Shown: positions 46,144-55,171, numbered from the stretch's first letter. The stretch: DNA of 64,000 nt from CAWFKW01 sp963816535 (GCA_963816535.1 CAWFKW010000002.1:85451-149450), one strand, 5' to 3'. The notes: a model not told the origin generated them from the letters alone. Numbers and translations: made by a program.

Positions 46144-47394
46144 TTGGAAGAAGTAAAAATCAAAAATAAATGGCTGAACAAAGACGTTTATATGTGGTCT
46201 TTGTTCGACTTCGCTAATTCATCATACGCCGTTATCATAGTAGCGTTTGTTTACGCCATTTATTTTAAGAAGGTTGTTGCGTTCAACCGGCCGGTGGCTG
46301 ATTTTTACTGGTCAACTTCCATAAATATTTCGATGATAATTGTCGCGGTTCTCAGCCCGGTACTGGGAGCGGCGGCCGATTACAGAAGCGACAAAAAACT
46401 TTACCTGTTATTCTTCACCGCGCTTTGCATTATAACAACAGCTCTTATGTATTTTGTCGGACCGGGGATGATATTTTGGGGTATGGCGCTGTTTATTTTG
46501 TCCAATATCGGGTTCCAGGCCGGGCTTGGGTTTTACGACGCATTCCTTAAAGACATCGCTTCCCCTGAAAACTACAATAGGGTCTCATCGTTTGGGTACG
46601 CCATCGGCTACCTGGGCTCTCTTGCCGCGCTTGTTGCCGTGGTCTTTCTAAAAGACGATCCGCCGCTCACATTCGTCGCATGCTCAATAATGTTCCTTAT
46701 CTTCTCAATTCCGATATTCGCATTCGTTAAAGAGAAAAAAAACGTAACATTTGGCGGGAAAATCAATTTTATCAGCGCCGGTTTTAAACGCACCGCCGAA
46801 ACGCTCAGGCATGTTAATAATTATAAGAACCTCCGCAACTACCTGCTTTCCTATTTCCTCTACATAGACGGAGTAAATACAATAATCTTCTTTTCGGCAA
46901 TTTATGCCCAGACAACGCTTAATTTTACTATCCCTGATCTGATATTATTCTTTGTTATAGTTCAGATAACGGCCCTGGCAGGCTCATTCCTGTTTGGATT
47001 CATCGCCGATAGATTTGGGCTGAAGAGAACGCTTTCAATCAATATTTTATCGTGGGCGGCGCTTTGCACTCTTATCTTTTTCAGCAATGATAAAACCTCC
47101 TTCATGATAATTGGCGGACTTGCCGGCACATTCCTTGGTTCAACGCAGGCGCTCTCAAGAAGCTTTATGTCTGTTCTGACTCCGGATGACAGGAAAACAG
47201 AGTTCTTCGGGTTCTTCAGCCTTTTTGAAAAGACATCCACAATACTCGGGCCGCTTACATTCGGCTTGGTATCATGGCTAACCGGAAATCAGCGGTACGC
47301 CGTTATTTCAATTATAGCGTTTTTTATTGCCGGATATTTAGGTTTCAGGCGCGTGGTAAATCCCGCTGAAGAACAAAAAAGCCCCCCGGCGTAA
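46144..47394 (+). CDS. MFS transporter, UMF1/Atg22-like
   Basis: 416 residues from a TTG, the only suitable start. Twelve helices. VYMWSLFDFANSSYAVII in the first helix and LSPVLGAAADYRSDKKLY in the first loop are characteristic of the UMF1 (Atg22-like) branch, as are LGSTQALSRSFMSVLTP and TEFFGFFSLFEKTSTILGPL. Bacterial members are putative nutrient or amino-acid exporters; the substrate is unknown. A terminator overlaps its stop codon. Confidence 0.92.
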   Translation: MEEVKIKNKWLNKDVYMWSLFDFANSSYAVIIVAFVYAIYFKKVVAFNRPVADFYWSTSINISMIIVAVLSPVLGAAADYRSDKKLYLLFFTALCIITTALMYFVGPGMIFWGMALFILSNIGFQAGLGFYDAFLKDIASPENYNRVSSFGYAIGYLGSLAALVAVVFLKDDPPLTFVACSIMFLIFSIPIFAFVKEKKNVTFGGKINFISAGFKRTAETLRHVNNYKNLRNYLLSYFLYIDGVNTIIFFSAIYAQTTLNFTIPDLILFFVIVQITALAGSFLFGFIADRFGLKRTLSINILSWAALCTLIFFSNDKTSFMIIGGLAGTFLGSTQALSRSFMSVLTPDDRKTEFFGFFSLFEKTSTILGPLTFGLVSWLTGNQRYAVISIIAFFIAGYLGFRRVVNPAEEQKSPPA

Positions 47395-47403
47395 CCGGGA
47401 GGC
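47381..47403 (+). terminator. Intrinsic terminator overlapping the MFS stop
   Basis: Stem GCCCCCCGG / CCGGGAGGC with one mismatch and a 5-base loop. An A-run precedes it and TCTTT follows, so it may serve both the plus-strand MFS gene and the convergent gene at 47423. Confidence 0.75.
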
Positions 47404-47422
47404 TCTTTGCGTAAAACCTATA

Positions 47423-48253
47423 TTATTTCTTCCCGATATAAAATGTAGCCCCAAGATAAAACGTAAGGTAATCGATTGACCTTGAGCTGTTTAAATTATT
47501 GTTCAATGTAGCATCTGCCGCGTCGTTAAGCTCAAATTTATTCAAGTCGGTTGAAAGGCTTGAACTCTTTGAAATATTTGCCAACCTGTACCTGAACCCA
47601 AACGCAACTCCAAAGACCCTTGTTACCCTTCCGTCAACACCGGCGCCTATTGAGCCGCCAAATCTGGCCGCCTGCTTAATGGTGAAAGAAATCTCACCGG
47701 CCGGCGTGCCTGTGGCTGGGACATCCGGCGTTTGCCTGTATGTGCCGAATATCATATTAAGGCCCATGTCAAGGTTTACATACGGAGTCCATTTTGTTTT
47801 GTTTGTAAATGCATATTCAAATCCAAGCGATCCGTTAAACACATGCATCCAAATCTTAGAGCTTCCTGAAACAGGGGAACCCGTCGCATCGCCTGTATAA
47901 GGATAACTATTTGTAGTGTTAGCCCCTATATACGCCATATTCCCGCTGTTGTTCATCAACAGGTCATATCCAAGCGAAAAATAGGGCCTTATTCTGCCCA
48001 GTTTATCTGTTGGAAGTTTCAGTGTAATATGGCTTCCCAATCCAAATTTCAAGCCGTAATTCTTAAATGTAAACAGGTCGCCCAAGTCTCCGTAAGCATT
48101 AGGCAGCGGCTGATTGTAGCCAAAATCCCACTCCACAATAAATGCAGGCGGTTTGAGTTTTGAATATGTATAAGTCACCTGAGAATTAGAAACATTCGGA
48201 AGAAGAAGAAATAAAGCGGCAAAAAATAAAAATGTAATCTTCGGTATCTTCAT
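47423..48253 (-). CDS. Outer-membrane beta-barrel protein
   Basis: 276 residues. The signal peptide ends near residue 24 (SNSQV). The mature part is made of alternating strands with aromatic girdles (RIRPYFSLGYDLL, KWTPYVNLDMGLN, VFGVAFGFRYRLA) and ends in a strand closing with FYIGKK, as in small OprF- or OmpW-sized barrels of Bacteroidota. Function unknown. The 276 bases upstream contain no gene or clear hairpin. Confidence 0.78.
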   Translation of the reverse strand: MKIPKITFLFFAALFLLLPNVSNSQVTYTYSKLKPPAFIVEWDFGYNQPLPNAYGDLGDLFTFKNYGLKFGLGSHITLKLPTDKLGRIRPYFSLGYDLLMNNSGNMAYIGANTTNSYPYTGDATGSPVSGSSKIWMHVFNGSLGFEYAFTNKTKWTPYVNLDMGLNMIFGTYRQTPDVPATGTPAGEISFTIKQAARFGGSIGAGVDGRVTRVFGVAFGFRYRLANISKSSSLSTDLNKFELNDAADATLNNNLNSSRSIDYLTFYLGATFYIGKK

Positions 48254-48529
48254 ATATTAACCCCCCATTTAAAATAATGAAATAATTACCTTGTTTTAAC
48301 AAAATTATCACATTTTTTGATGAAAAACAAACTGTGAACTAACCGGAATACCTATTTATCCAAAATAAAATTCGCATATTTAATAATCGTTTTTTAAAAC
48401 CGCTAAAATAAATGAATAAGAAACATAATTTTATTTTTTGTATAGCGTGAATCGGGGAGCGCGTGCAACATAGACGGAAGAAAAGGACAATCTCAATTTA
48501 TCTCATAACAGAATCTAAATTTTTATCGA

Positions 48530-49033
48530 TCACTTAACGATCGTGCTCAGGTCGGTATCTGCGTAAGAACCGTCGCTTATAAATTCCAGGATATTCCGGA
48601 AATCCTTTAGTTTGAAATAGCCGGGCAGATTATTCATTTTCACATTGTCATATTTGTATTCAATCACTTTCCCGTTCGGTTCAAGGAAAACAGTTGTAGG
48701 ATAGCCTGTCACCTGGAACAATGCTGCAAGGTCTGATTCAGTATAGTCTTTTCCCAGGTAGCTTATCTTCGAGCTGCCTTCGGCATTGAGCTTCACAAAC
48801 ACAAAATCATCATCAATTATTTCCTTTATCTTCTTTTTACTGTAAACGTCTGAGTCCATTTTTTTGCACCAGCCGCACCAGTCGGTATAAACATCTACAA
48901 TTACCCTCTTATCCTGGTCCTTTGCAGTTTTGAGAGCGGCTTCAAAGCCTGAGGTCTGTGCGCGCGCGCCGGCTAAAGCCGAAAGCATAAATATTACCGC
49001 TATGATAGTCCCTAAATATTTATATTTTACCAT
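48530..49033 (-). CDS. Secreted thioredoxin-like protein
   Basis: 167 residues with a signal peptide (cut near ARA-QT, residue 26). VDVYTDWCGWCKKMDSDVY has the active Cys53-Gly-Trp-Cys56. GYPTTVFLEPNGKVI has the cis-Pro. This is the DUF255/thioredoxin_7-like periplasmic group, often involved in reduction or repair of exported proteins. It starts 19 bases after the GT9 gene on the same strand. Confidence 0.92.
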   Translation of the reverse strand: MVKYKYLGTIIAVIFMLSALAGARAQTSGFEAALKTAKDQDKRVIVDVYTDWCGWCKKMDSDVYSKKKIKEIIDDDFVFVKLNAEGSSKISYLGKDYTESDLAALFQVTGYPTTVFLEPNGKVIEYKYDNVKMNNLPGYFKLKDFRNILEFISDGSYADTDLSTIVK

Positions 49034-49052
49034 ACAGTTCTTCTCTGGTTTC

Positions 49053-50087
49053 TTAATTTCCGGTTTTATTATTGCTCAATAATTCCATCAGTTTCAAATA
49101 AACATGATCAGGGCTAAGCTCTTTCATACATTTGTGCCCGTACGGGCATTCTTCTATTTTGGTCAGGTTGCAGCCGAGGCAGCTAAGCGATTCGTTGGAA
49201 ATAACTACCGAGTTCTCTGAAAGCGGACCCTGCAGCTTAGAATTTGTCGGCCCGAAAATTGCCTCGGTATTTACTCCCAGCGACCAGGCGATATGCATCG
49301 GCCCGGTATCATTCGTAATGAAAGCCCTGCATTTTTTAAGCAGGCCGCCCATGTATTTAATATCTACTTCCGGTATTAACAGCGCGTTTTCGCCGATCTT
49401 TTGTTTAATACTCTCAGCTACAATCCGCTCGTCCCTGCCGCCCCAAAACAACAAAATTTTATATTCAGATGCAAGCCTGCTTCCGAGCGCCGCAAATTTG
49501 TCCGCACCCCATACCTTTGTCGGCCAGGTTCCGCACGGATTGATGCCTATCACTTCTTTTCCGTCAAGCCCGCTTGAACTGAAAAATTCATCCGCAAATT
49601 CTTCCTGAATTTCGTTCAGGTAGAATTTCGGAGAGCTTTGAACGATTTCCAGCCCAAGTTTCCTGAGGCTGTCAAGATTGAACTCGACGTTATGCACAGT
49701 CGCGCCGCGCGGAGTAATTTTTAAGTTATATGCCAGCGCTCTCCAGTTGAACCTGTAACCAACCCTGTATCTTGCCCTGCTGCAAAATGTAATTATCGCC
49801 GTGCGCGGATTCCCGAACAGGTCTATCACAAGATCGTATTTTTGTTTCCTGATATTCCGTATCAGGCACCAGCCGCTATCAAGCTTAAGGTCATATGTCA
49901 ATATGCGGTTCAGGAACGGGTTGCCGGTCAGAACTTCTTTGCAGTATTTTTGAGTAAGAAAAACTATCCGGGCTTCAGGAAAATTATGCCGCAGATTTTC
50001 TATGACGGGAGTGCACAGCAGCACGTCGCCTATAGCGGCAGGTTTAATTACAAGAATTTTCTTTACTTTTCTCTTATTGAATACCAA
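49053..50087 (-). CDS. Glycosyltransferase family 9 (heptosyltransferase-like)
   Basis: 344 residues. VIKPAAIGDVLLCTPVIENLR opens the N-terminal GT-B domain (about 12-32). IGINPCGTWPTKVWGADKFA starts the donor domain, with LLFWGGRDERIVAES and FITNDTGPMHIAWSLGV near residue 260. Four cysteines near the end (CLGCN, ECPYGHKC) are typical of one GT9 subgroup. It probably adds heptose to the LPS inner core. It directly abuts the endonuclease III gene. Confidence 0.92.
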   Translation of the reverse strand: MVFNKRKVKKILVIKPAAIGDVLLCTPVIENLRHNFPEARIVFLTQKYCKEVLTGNPFLNRILTYDLKLDSGWCLIRNIRKQKYDLVIDLFGNPRTAIITFCSRARYRVGYRFNWRALAYNLKITPRGATVHNVEFNLDSLRKLGLEIVQSSPKFYLNEIQEEFADEFFSSSGLDGKEVIGINPCGTWPTKVWGADKFAALGSRLASEYKILLFWGGRDERIVAESIKQKIGENALLIPEVDIKYMGGLLKKCRAFITNDTGPMHIAWSLGVNTEAIFGPTNSKLQGPLSENSVVISNESLSCLGCNLTKIEECPYGHKCMKELSPDHVYLKLMELLSNNKTGN

Positions 50088-50831
50088 CTAAACGTGCTCC
50101 AGAATAATAAAGTTATTTTCTTTGGGAACGGACGCCGATCTCAGCCCGCTCTCGGCAAAATATTCTTTCTTCTCATATTCACATATATCATACAGCCTGC
50201 ATTGCGAGCAGATCGGGTTAACCGACCTGCATACTTTTCTTCCGAATCTTATCATCAGGCTGTGAAGAAGCAGCTTCTTTCCTGCAGGGATATTTTCTTC
50301 AAGCTGCCGGAATGTCTTCTCAGGCGTTTTGGCATCCGCTATCCCAAGCCGGTTTGCAAGCCTGTGAACATGAGTATCCACCGGGATCACATCCCGTCCG
50401 AGGCTGAATACAAGCATGCATGATATTGTTTTCACGCCTACTCCGTTAAACTGCAGAAGCTCTTCATAAATTTCTTCATTTGTCATGTTCCGCATATGTT
50501 CAAGTCCCGGCTTGCCATATTCAGCGTTTAGCTTCTTCAGAAGCTGCTTGATATTTTTCGATTTCTGGTTTGCAAGGCCGCACACCTTAATAGAGCTTCT
50601 TATCTTCGAAAGCGGCGCGTTCATAACGTCGGTCCAGCTCTTAAAATTTTTTTTCAGGTTTGTAAAAGCCCTGTAGCTTGTCTTGTCGGTCGTATTCTGC
50701 GATAACATAGTAGCTACCAGCATATCCAATGGATCTGACTTCCCCGGCTTCGGCTTCACATCCGGAAATTCCTTCTCTAAAGCCGAAATTATGTTCTCAA
50801 TCTTGATCTCAAGGCGTCCTGCCGCATTCAT
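50088..50831 (-). CDS. nth: Endonuclease III
   Basis: 247 residues from the ATG at 50831; the frame runs farther upstream but that part is not conserved. The helix-hairpin-helix has FNGVGVKTISCMLVFSLG with Lys134, and VDTHVHRLANRLG has Asp152, the bifunctional glycosylase/lyase pair. The iron-sulfur cluster motif is C-x6-C-x2-C-x5-C (CRSVNPIC, SQC, RLYDIC). It excises oxidised pyrimidines from DNA. Confidence 0.95.
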   Translation of the reverse strand: MNAAGRLEIKIENIISALEKEFPDVKPKPGKSDPLDMLVATMLSQNTTDKTSYRAFTNLKKNFKSWTDVMNAPLSKIRSSIKVCGLANQKSKNIKQLLKKLNAEYGKPGLEHMRNMTNEEIYEELLQFNGVGVKTISCMLVFSLGRDVIPVDTHVHRLANRLGIADAKTPEKTFRQLEENIPAGKKLLLHSLMIRFGRKVCRSVNPICSQCRLYDICEYEKKEYFAESGLRSASVPKENNFIILEHV

Positions 50832-50945
50832 AATCTGCAAATATATCAAATTATAACATCTTGAATTAGATATAAATGCGAACACAAAGAAGGCACAAAG
50901 CAAACGTGAATAGTGAAATGGCAGGCGGCAGACGTGAGACGGCAA

Positions 50946-51000
50946 ACCCCCACCACTCCGTTCGGGAGAGGGGGAAGCCCGCCTTAGGCGGGCGGGGGTG
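50946..51000. repeat. GC-rich intergenic hairpin pair
   Basis: Between nth and the Omp28-like gene. A CCCCC...GGGGG structure with inner CTCC/GGGAG is followed by the perfect palindrome GCCCGCC-TTA-GGCGGGC. It is markedly more GC-rich than the surrounding DNA and has no coding frame, consistent with another dispersed palindromic element. Confidence 0.65.
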
Positions 51001-51011
51001 AGGTAAAAAAA

Positions 51012-51034
51012 GCGCCCCGTTTTCGGCGAGGCGC
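51012..51034 (-). terminator. Intrinsic terminator after the Omp28-like gene
   Basis: Read on the minus strand, GCGCC-TCG-CCG-AAAA-CGG-GGCGC has a small bulge and is followed by seven T. It lies 30 bases beyond the stop at 51064. Confidence 0.85.
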
Positions 51035-51063
51035 CTTCAAAATAAATTCTTTATCAGGTGAAC

Positions 51064-52920
51064 TTATTTCAGCAGTATCATTTTTCTGGTTTCGGTATAG
51101 TTACCGGCCCTTAGAACATAGAAATAAATTCCGCTTGCGTACGATGAAGCGTTTATTTCAGCTTCATAATACCCCGCATTCTGGACGCCGTCTAAAATAA
51201 CCGCTACTTCATTTCCAAGAACATCATATAAGGTAAGCTTAACAAGCCCTGTTCTCGGGATATCAAACTTAACTTTAGTTGTAGGATTAAACGGGTTTGG
51301 ATAATTCTGATGCAGCGCGTACTGCTTCGGAATTCCGTTGCTTAGATTTATAATTCCTATAGGAGCTACTGTATCCCATATTGCCGATTCAACTATTACG
51401 CCGTTCATAGGTATCTGCACGCCGGCTAATGGGCCAGTATATGAACCCGGGCCCGTGCCCTGCCATCTCTGGAAATACCATGTCTGGTTGTTATACTGCA
51501 GCTGCACCGGAGATATGGATAGCGGCGCCGTTGAAGCGGAATCATAATAAACGTTGCCGCCTGTAATTGTCGCGGGAATTGCCGAAGGCTGCATGCTTGT
51601 TATAAGCTTAAACTGGACACCGTAGTTTACAATATAAGAAGATATCTGCGGTGAAATTGTCGCGACATGAGATGTATCGCCCCCGTCGCTCCAGTTCCGG
51701 AATATGTACCTTGTTGAAGTAATAGTCTGCGGAGTAACCGCCGATAGAGTATGAGTCACGCCGAGATCCCATGTATTAAACTGGGCCAACGTGAATGTCT
51801 GGTTATCGATCTTAAACTGCAGGAATCTATCCGGCCTGTTTGAATTAACATAAACATAATTCTTTCCTACAAGATAGCTTACAGATGAAATGTGCGTTCT
51901 GTTATTTGTATTTGTTCCGGTTACGATTATCCTGTACGCGCCTGAAGTAACCGCCCCTGATGAAGCGACATGAACATTTACCGAGCCGGGGAATGAACTG
52001 ATAACGTTTCCGGACGGAAAACTAACGCTTATCCCTGCGTTGGGAGGATCCACCGCCGCAGTTAATGTTACGGCTGAATTATATCCGGATGCAACAACCG
52101 GCGCCTGGAACTGAAAATCAGCGCTCTGGCTCTGTCCCTGTATAACCGACGCGAACGGAGAATTTGGTATCAGCGTAAAATCATTGGTCTTTTGCGCCGC
52201 CGCAAGAATCTCCTGGTTAGACGCCTGAACAAATACTATATCTTTAATCTGGCTTTGCTGCCACGCCTGGTCAATGGCATATCTCTGCTCAACTGTGTAT
52301 GTCTGTCCGGGAAATAAATAAAGCTGCATCCCGTTCGGGCCCGGAAGCGTTCTTCTCATTACATCGTAAAAATCAGTTTCGCCGTTTGTGGCGGGCGGAT
52401 TAATATTGGTAATGTGTTTTTCCAATACTAAAAAATTTACGTAAACCGTAGGACTTGCCATGCTGACTTCGCAATATATCCTGGCGCGAACAATAACCGA
52501 ATCGCCAAAAGTGCTGTCTGTCACAACCACAGTGATCGGCGTCGGAATTCCTGTTCTTGAATTGAAAAGAGATGTCAGCCCCGAGGTCGTATATGCCGGC
52601 TGTATGTTAATAATGCCGTCCATAAATGCCTGGGGGATTGAATTTACGTTGTAATACGTCCGCTTCCCGTTATTATCCGAAACGTTGTACCAGTACATAG
52701 GGTCGTTGCCCGGCGATGGCCAGTTCATGTGATATGCTATGCCCAGAACCCTGTCTGAATCCTGCGAGTGAAGCCACGCGTCCATAATAGGATTATTAGA
52801 AGCGCACGGCGGGCACGTTGAGCTTGTGAACCTCTCAACCAGCACAACCCTGTCGCCTGAAAATGCGCTGTTTGATGCCAGCAATATTAGGCTAAAAAAA
52901 AATGTAAGTATCGTTTTCAT
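51064..52920 (-). CDS. Omp28-related type IX-secreted protein
   Basis: 618 residues from the ATG at 52920, which begins a good signal peptide (MKTILTFFFSLILLASNSAF). The open frame continues to 53202 only because it crosses into foreign DNA. Residues 25-200 are the Omp28 thioredoxin-like domain with RFTSSTCPPCASNNPIMD. Ig-like domains follow. The last 85 residues form a type IX sorting domain (LHQNYPNPFNPTTKVKF, LYDVLGNEVAVIL, TRKMILLK). Destined for the cell surface. Its promoter is missing, cut off by the join about 20-30 bases upstream. Confidence 0.92.
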   Translation of the reverse strand: MKTILTFFFSLILLASNSAFSGDRVVLVERFTSSTCPPCASNNPIMDAWLHSQDSDRVLGIAYHMNWPSPGNDPMYWYNVSDNNGKRTYYNVNSIPQAFMDGIINIQPAYTTSGLTSLFNSRTGIPTPITVVVTDSTFGDSVIVRARIYCEVSMASPTVYVNFLVLEKHITNINPPATNGETDFYDVMRRTLPGPNGMQLYLFPGQTYTVEQRYAIDQAWQQSQIKDIVFVQASNQEILAAAQKTNDFTLIPNSPFASVIQGQSQSADFQFQAPVVASGYNSAVTLTAAVDPPNAGISVSFPSGNVISSFPGSVNVHVASSGAVTSGAYRIIVTGTNTNNRTHISSVSYLVGKNYVYVNSNRPDRFLQFKIDNQTFTLAQFNTWDLGVTHTLSAVTPQTITSTRYIFRNWSDGGDTSHVATISPQISSYIVNYGVQFKLITSMQPSAIPATITGGNVYYDSASTAPLSISPVQLQYNNQTWYFQRWQGTGPGSYTGPLAGVQIPMNGVIVESAIWDTVAPIGIINLSNGIPKQYALHQNYPNPFNPTTKVKFDIPRTGLVKLTLYDVLGNEVAVILDGVQNAGYYEAEINASSYASGIYFYVLRAGNYTETRKMILLK

Positions 52921-52950
52921 AAAGTAGTATGAATAAGTTCTCAAACGCCC
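52921..52950. other. Sequence join between two unrelated genomes
   Basis: Left of about 52,940 the sequence is AT-leaning and continuous with the Ignavibacteria-like genome. From about 52,936 it becomes strongly GC-rich, with a different coding style, and stays so to the end of the window. The point falls in the expected promoter of the Omp28-like gene and inside a coding frame on the other side. No insertion sequence, tRNA or integrase is present at the point. This supports an assembly chimera over natural insertion. Confidence 0.8.
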
Positions 52951-53880
52951 GCACCCGTGCCAGCCGGTACGTACGACCTCGCGAACGTCACGCTCACGAG
53001 CAATCCCGCCCTCGGTCTCACGACAGGCGGCGTGGCGCTCGGGATCGGTAACGGCGTCGTCCTTCAGAACCTCTCGCGTGTCACGGGCGCCCTCTTTATC
53101 GAGGCGAATTCCAACGCGCCCGTGGTTCAAGACGCCTCGGTTTACCTCTTCTTGGAGGAGTCGTCCGTCATCCGGAACACCGGCACTGCGCCATTCTTCC
53201 ACGTCGCGGCGGGTCAGTCGCTCCAGCTTTCGCTTCTGGAAGGCTCGTATGTACAGGGCGCCGTGGGCGCTCCGATTGTGCAGGTGGATGCGGGAGCTAC
53301 GGCCGCCGGATCATCTGGGAAATTTCGCTTTCATCGATGCAGATTCGCTGGCCGGCGCCGGTACCATTTCAGTCGTCATCACTTCTACGTCCGGCAACTT
53401 CGATCCATTCGAACAACCGGCCGCCACTGCGCTTCAGTTCTCGGACTACTCGAACAACAATATCGTTTTCCGACCGGGCGCGCCGAGCGACGGCATTTTC
53501 CGTTCAGACGTGGGAAGAAGTGAAGGCCTTCGTCACGCTCAAATACGGAGCCTGCATCCTTTATGTCGACGACAGCCTCACGGCCGGCGCGGGCGCTCAC
53601 GTGCCGGGAGCGAGCGGTGTGACGGACGGGTTCGGCGTCTCAGATCCGTCCGTACCGACAAGACGGGAACGGAACCTTCCTCATCGTCGATGACGGAGCG
53701 ACGCTCAAGGGGCTCTATCGCATCGCCGGCTGGATCGGACTCTTTGCCGACACGCAGGGCGCGGTACCGGCATTCGATCGGGACTACTCGGCTGGAGGCA
53801 GCGGCGCGGCAGCGGTCCCGACTTTCTTCATCGAGGAGGAGGCCACGATCGGAAACTTGCCGACTGCGACGCAACCCGCG
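52936..53880 (+). pseudogene. Frameshifted remnant of a repetitive beta-rich protein
   Basis: Coherent coding sense passes through the three plus frames in turn. GTYDLANVTLTSNPALGL leads to VGAPIVQVDAGATA (to about 53,310). GNFAFIDADSLAGAGTISVV runs to about 53,510. EEVKAFVTLKYGACILYVDD runs to about 53,630. GTFLIVDDGATLKGLYRIA then runs to about 53,880. Each step moves the frame by the same amount. The 5' end is cut by the join at about 52,940 and the 3' end by another abrupt change near 53,885. The content looks like a parallel-beta or phage-fibre-type protein, family not recognised. Confidence 0.6.
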
Positions 53881-53884
53881 GTCG

Positions 53885-54126
53885 TCGTCGCCCAGCGAGA
53901 CAATGCTCTCAGCACCGTAAGGACTCTCCACGGTAAACGAGTCTCCGTTGGCGAATGCGGCAGCCAGGGCACCAATCTCTACGTCCCCGCCCACTACCGA
54001 TACAAGGTGGGCTTTGCCCCCATCTTCGCCTACGAAGGCGTCCAGGAACACGCGAAGGTTCGTGGAGGTCTTTTCCGTTTGGCGTCGGTACATCAGTTTT
54101 CCGAATCGCTCATGGGCGTTTTTCAT
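53885..54126 (-). pseudogene. 5' fragment of an accessory-element gene
   Basis: From the ATG at 54126, preceded by AAAGGAAT nine bases upstream, a coherent 80-residue protein start is seen: NAHERFGKLMYRRQTEKTS, then FLDAFVGEDGGKAHLVSVVG, then ALAAAFANGDSFTVESP. Coding sense ends near 53,885, where the plus-strand remnant begins on the other side. The gene is therefore truncated by a second join. The family is not recognised; it looks like a plasmid or integrative-element protein. The next 260 bases to 54,386 hold no gene I can support. Confidence 0.6.
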
Positions 54127-54386
54127 CAGCCGTATTCCTTTGTTTTCATTGTGGGTCAACGAATTTTGGCGGTCTTTCGTATGGTGACGAAAAAGAGAGG
54201 AGAGAACGACAGCGTGCTTATTCGAAGCGCCGGTCAATAGGACAGAAGAAAACTTCGTCAGTGTTGGAAACTGCGCGGACGAAGTCTCAGCGGAGAACGG
54301 TTCTTTGGCATGCAATGACCGCGGAACGCCTCGCCAATAAAGCTGCCTGCGGTCCAGCCGAGCACAAGCGCAGCGGCTGATTGTTT

Positions 54387-54641
54387 CTAGTCGGTCTGAT
54401 GTTTGCTGCGGTCTCTTCGCCGTTGCATCAATCTGGCAACTGCCCGCAACGTTTCGTTTACCTCGTCAGCAGTTCGAAACTGGCTAGCGACATCGGGCGC
54501 CAAGACGACAACGTTCGTACCGGACGGGTAGCGGGCCGCATGCTTTCCGCGCACACCCTTACTGAAATCGTATTCAGGACGCACTTGGTCGGAAATACGG
54601 GCCTTTCTCTTACTCTGCTTTTTCATATTGTCTTCGCTCAT
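54387..54641 (-). CDS. Small antitoxin-like protein
   Basis: 84 residues from the ATG at 54641; an ATG at 54626 also fits. A basic N-terminus is followed by VRPEYDFSKGVRGKHAARY, NVVVLAPDVASQF and ADEVNETLRAVARLM. This layout is common for short antitoxin-type proteins encoded beside PIN or HicA/BrnT-like toxins in cyanobacteria and acidobacteria. No toxin gene follows downstream, so it is orphaned or its partner was lost. It lies directly after a duplicated methyltransferase gene fragment. Confidence 0.75.
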   Translation of the reverse strand: MSEDNMKKQSKRKARISDQVRPEYDFSKGVRGKHAARYPSGTNVVVLAPDVASQFRTADEVNETLRAVARLMQRRRDRSKHQTD

Positions 54642-54654
54642 TGCGAGTCGCGCG

Positions 54655-54872
54655 GTAGCTGAACCGTTCCCGCTTGCGAATGATCGTCTCTCCTTCCGTT
54701 TCTCCTGCTTCGTTGAACTCATCGACGTGCTTCACGGATCCCTACTGGGCGATGTGCCGCATCTTTCCTTCTCCGAAAAAACCGATCAACAAGCCACTGC
54801 AGGCCAATAGGCGGACATGTCTCTTATGTAAGGATGTTACCGGCCGGCCGCTCATCTTCTGTTGTCTTCTTA
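54655..54872 (-). pseudogene. Duplicated 3' fragment of the DUF6094 gene
   Basis: Aligns without large gaps to 56478-56697, the 3' third of the intact DUF6094 gene. Shared peptides are KMSGRPVTSLHK, LLACSGLLIGFFGEG, KHVDEFNEAGETEGETII and RKRERF. An in-frame TAG replaces the Trp of the intact copy's IAHWRSV. It begins right at the stop codon of the gene at 54873 and runs into the antitoxin-like gene, so it marks a recombination boundary between cargo genes. Confidence 0.85.
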
Positions 54873-55169
54873 CTAGTGATCATCGACGGATGGCAGATTT
54901 CGCGATGGCAACGGCGGAACTGGCTCATGGCGAAAACGCAGGTTCCAATAATTCCACGAACGGAGGTCAAAAACGCCTGCCGGAGGATTACATAGTACAT
55001 GGTCAAAATCATCGTCGGAATAGAACTTCATCGTCGTGACGATGTCTGCCAGTGTGCCGTAGGTCATAACATGGGCGAGGAACAGCGTCGGCTCTCTTAG
55101 TGTCTTTTCTGGCGGTTTGAACCAAACAACCCGCTTGGCAACTTTTTGCAGGTCGTCAGAGTCGCTCAT
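54873..55169 (-). CDS. Partner protein of an AbiEii-type nucleotidyltransferase
   Basis: 98 residues. VAKRVVWFKPPEKTLREPTLFLAHVMTYGTLADI and a C-terminal FDLRSWNYWNLRF followed by PVPPLPSRNLP are the marks of a small family encoded with AbiEii-like nucleotidyltransferases. It starts 2 bases after that gene, so the two are one unit. It probably acts as the antitoxin or regulatory partner; this is from context. The last few residues (SVDDH) may have been changed by the recombination that placed the DUF6094 fragment next to it. Confidence 0.75.
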   Translation of the reverse strand: MSDSDDLQKVAKRVVWFKPPEKTLREPTLFLAHVMTYGTLADIVTTMKFYSDDDFDHVLCNPPAGVFDLRSWNYWNLRFRHEPVPPLPSRNLPSVDDH

Positions 55170-55171
55170 CG

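Noticed and set aside
50946..51000. tRNA-like or rRNA-derived structure
   Set aside because: No cloverleaf, no T-loop signature, and only simple palindromes.
52918..53202. Extension of the Omp28-like reading frame up to 53202
   Set aside because: The extra part has no signal peptide or family similarity and lies in GC-rich DNA beyond the join. The ATG at 52920 starts a proper signal peptide.
53578..54315. A single 245-residue minus-strand gene
   Set aside because: Only the segment from 54126 to about 53885 reads like protein. The rest is the reverse of the plus-strand remnant, and the part before 54126 is not coding-like.
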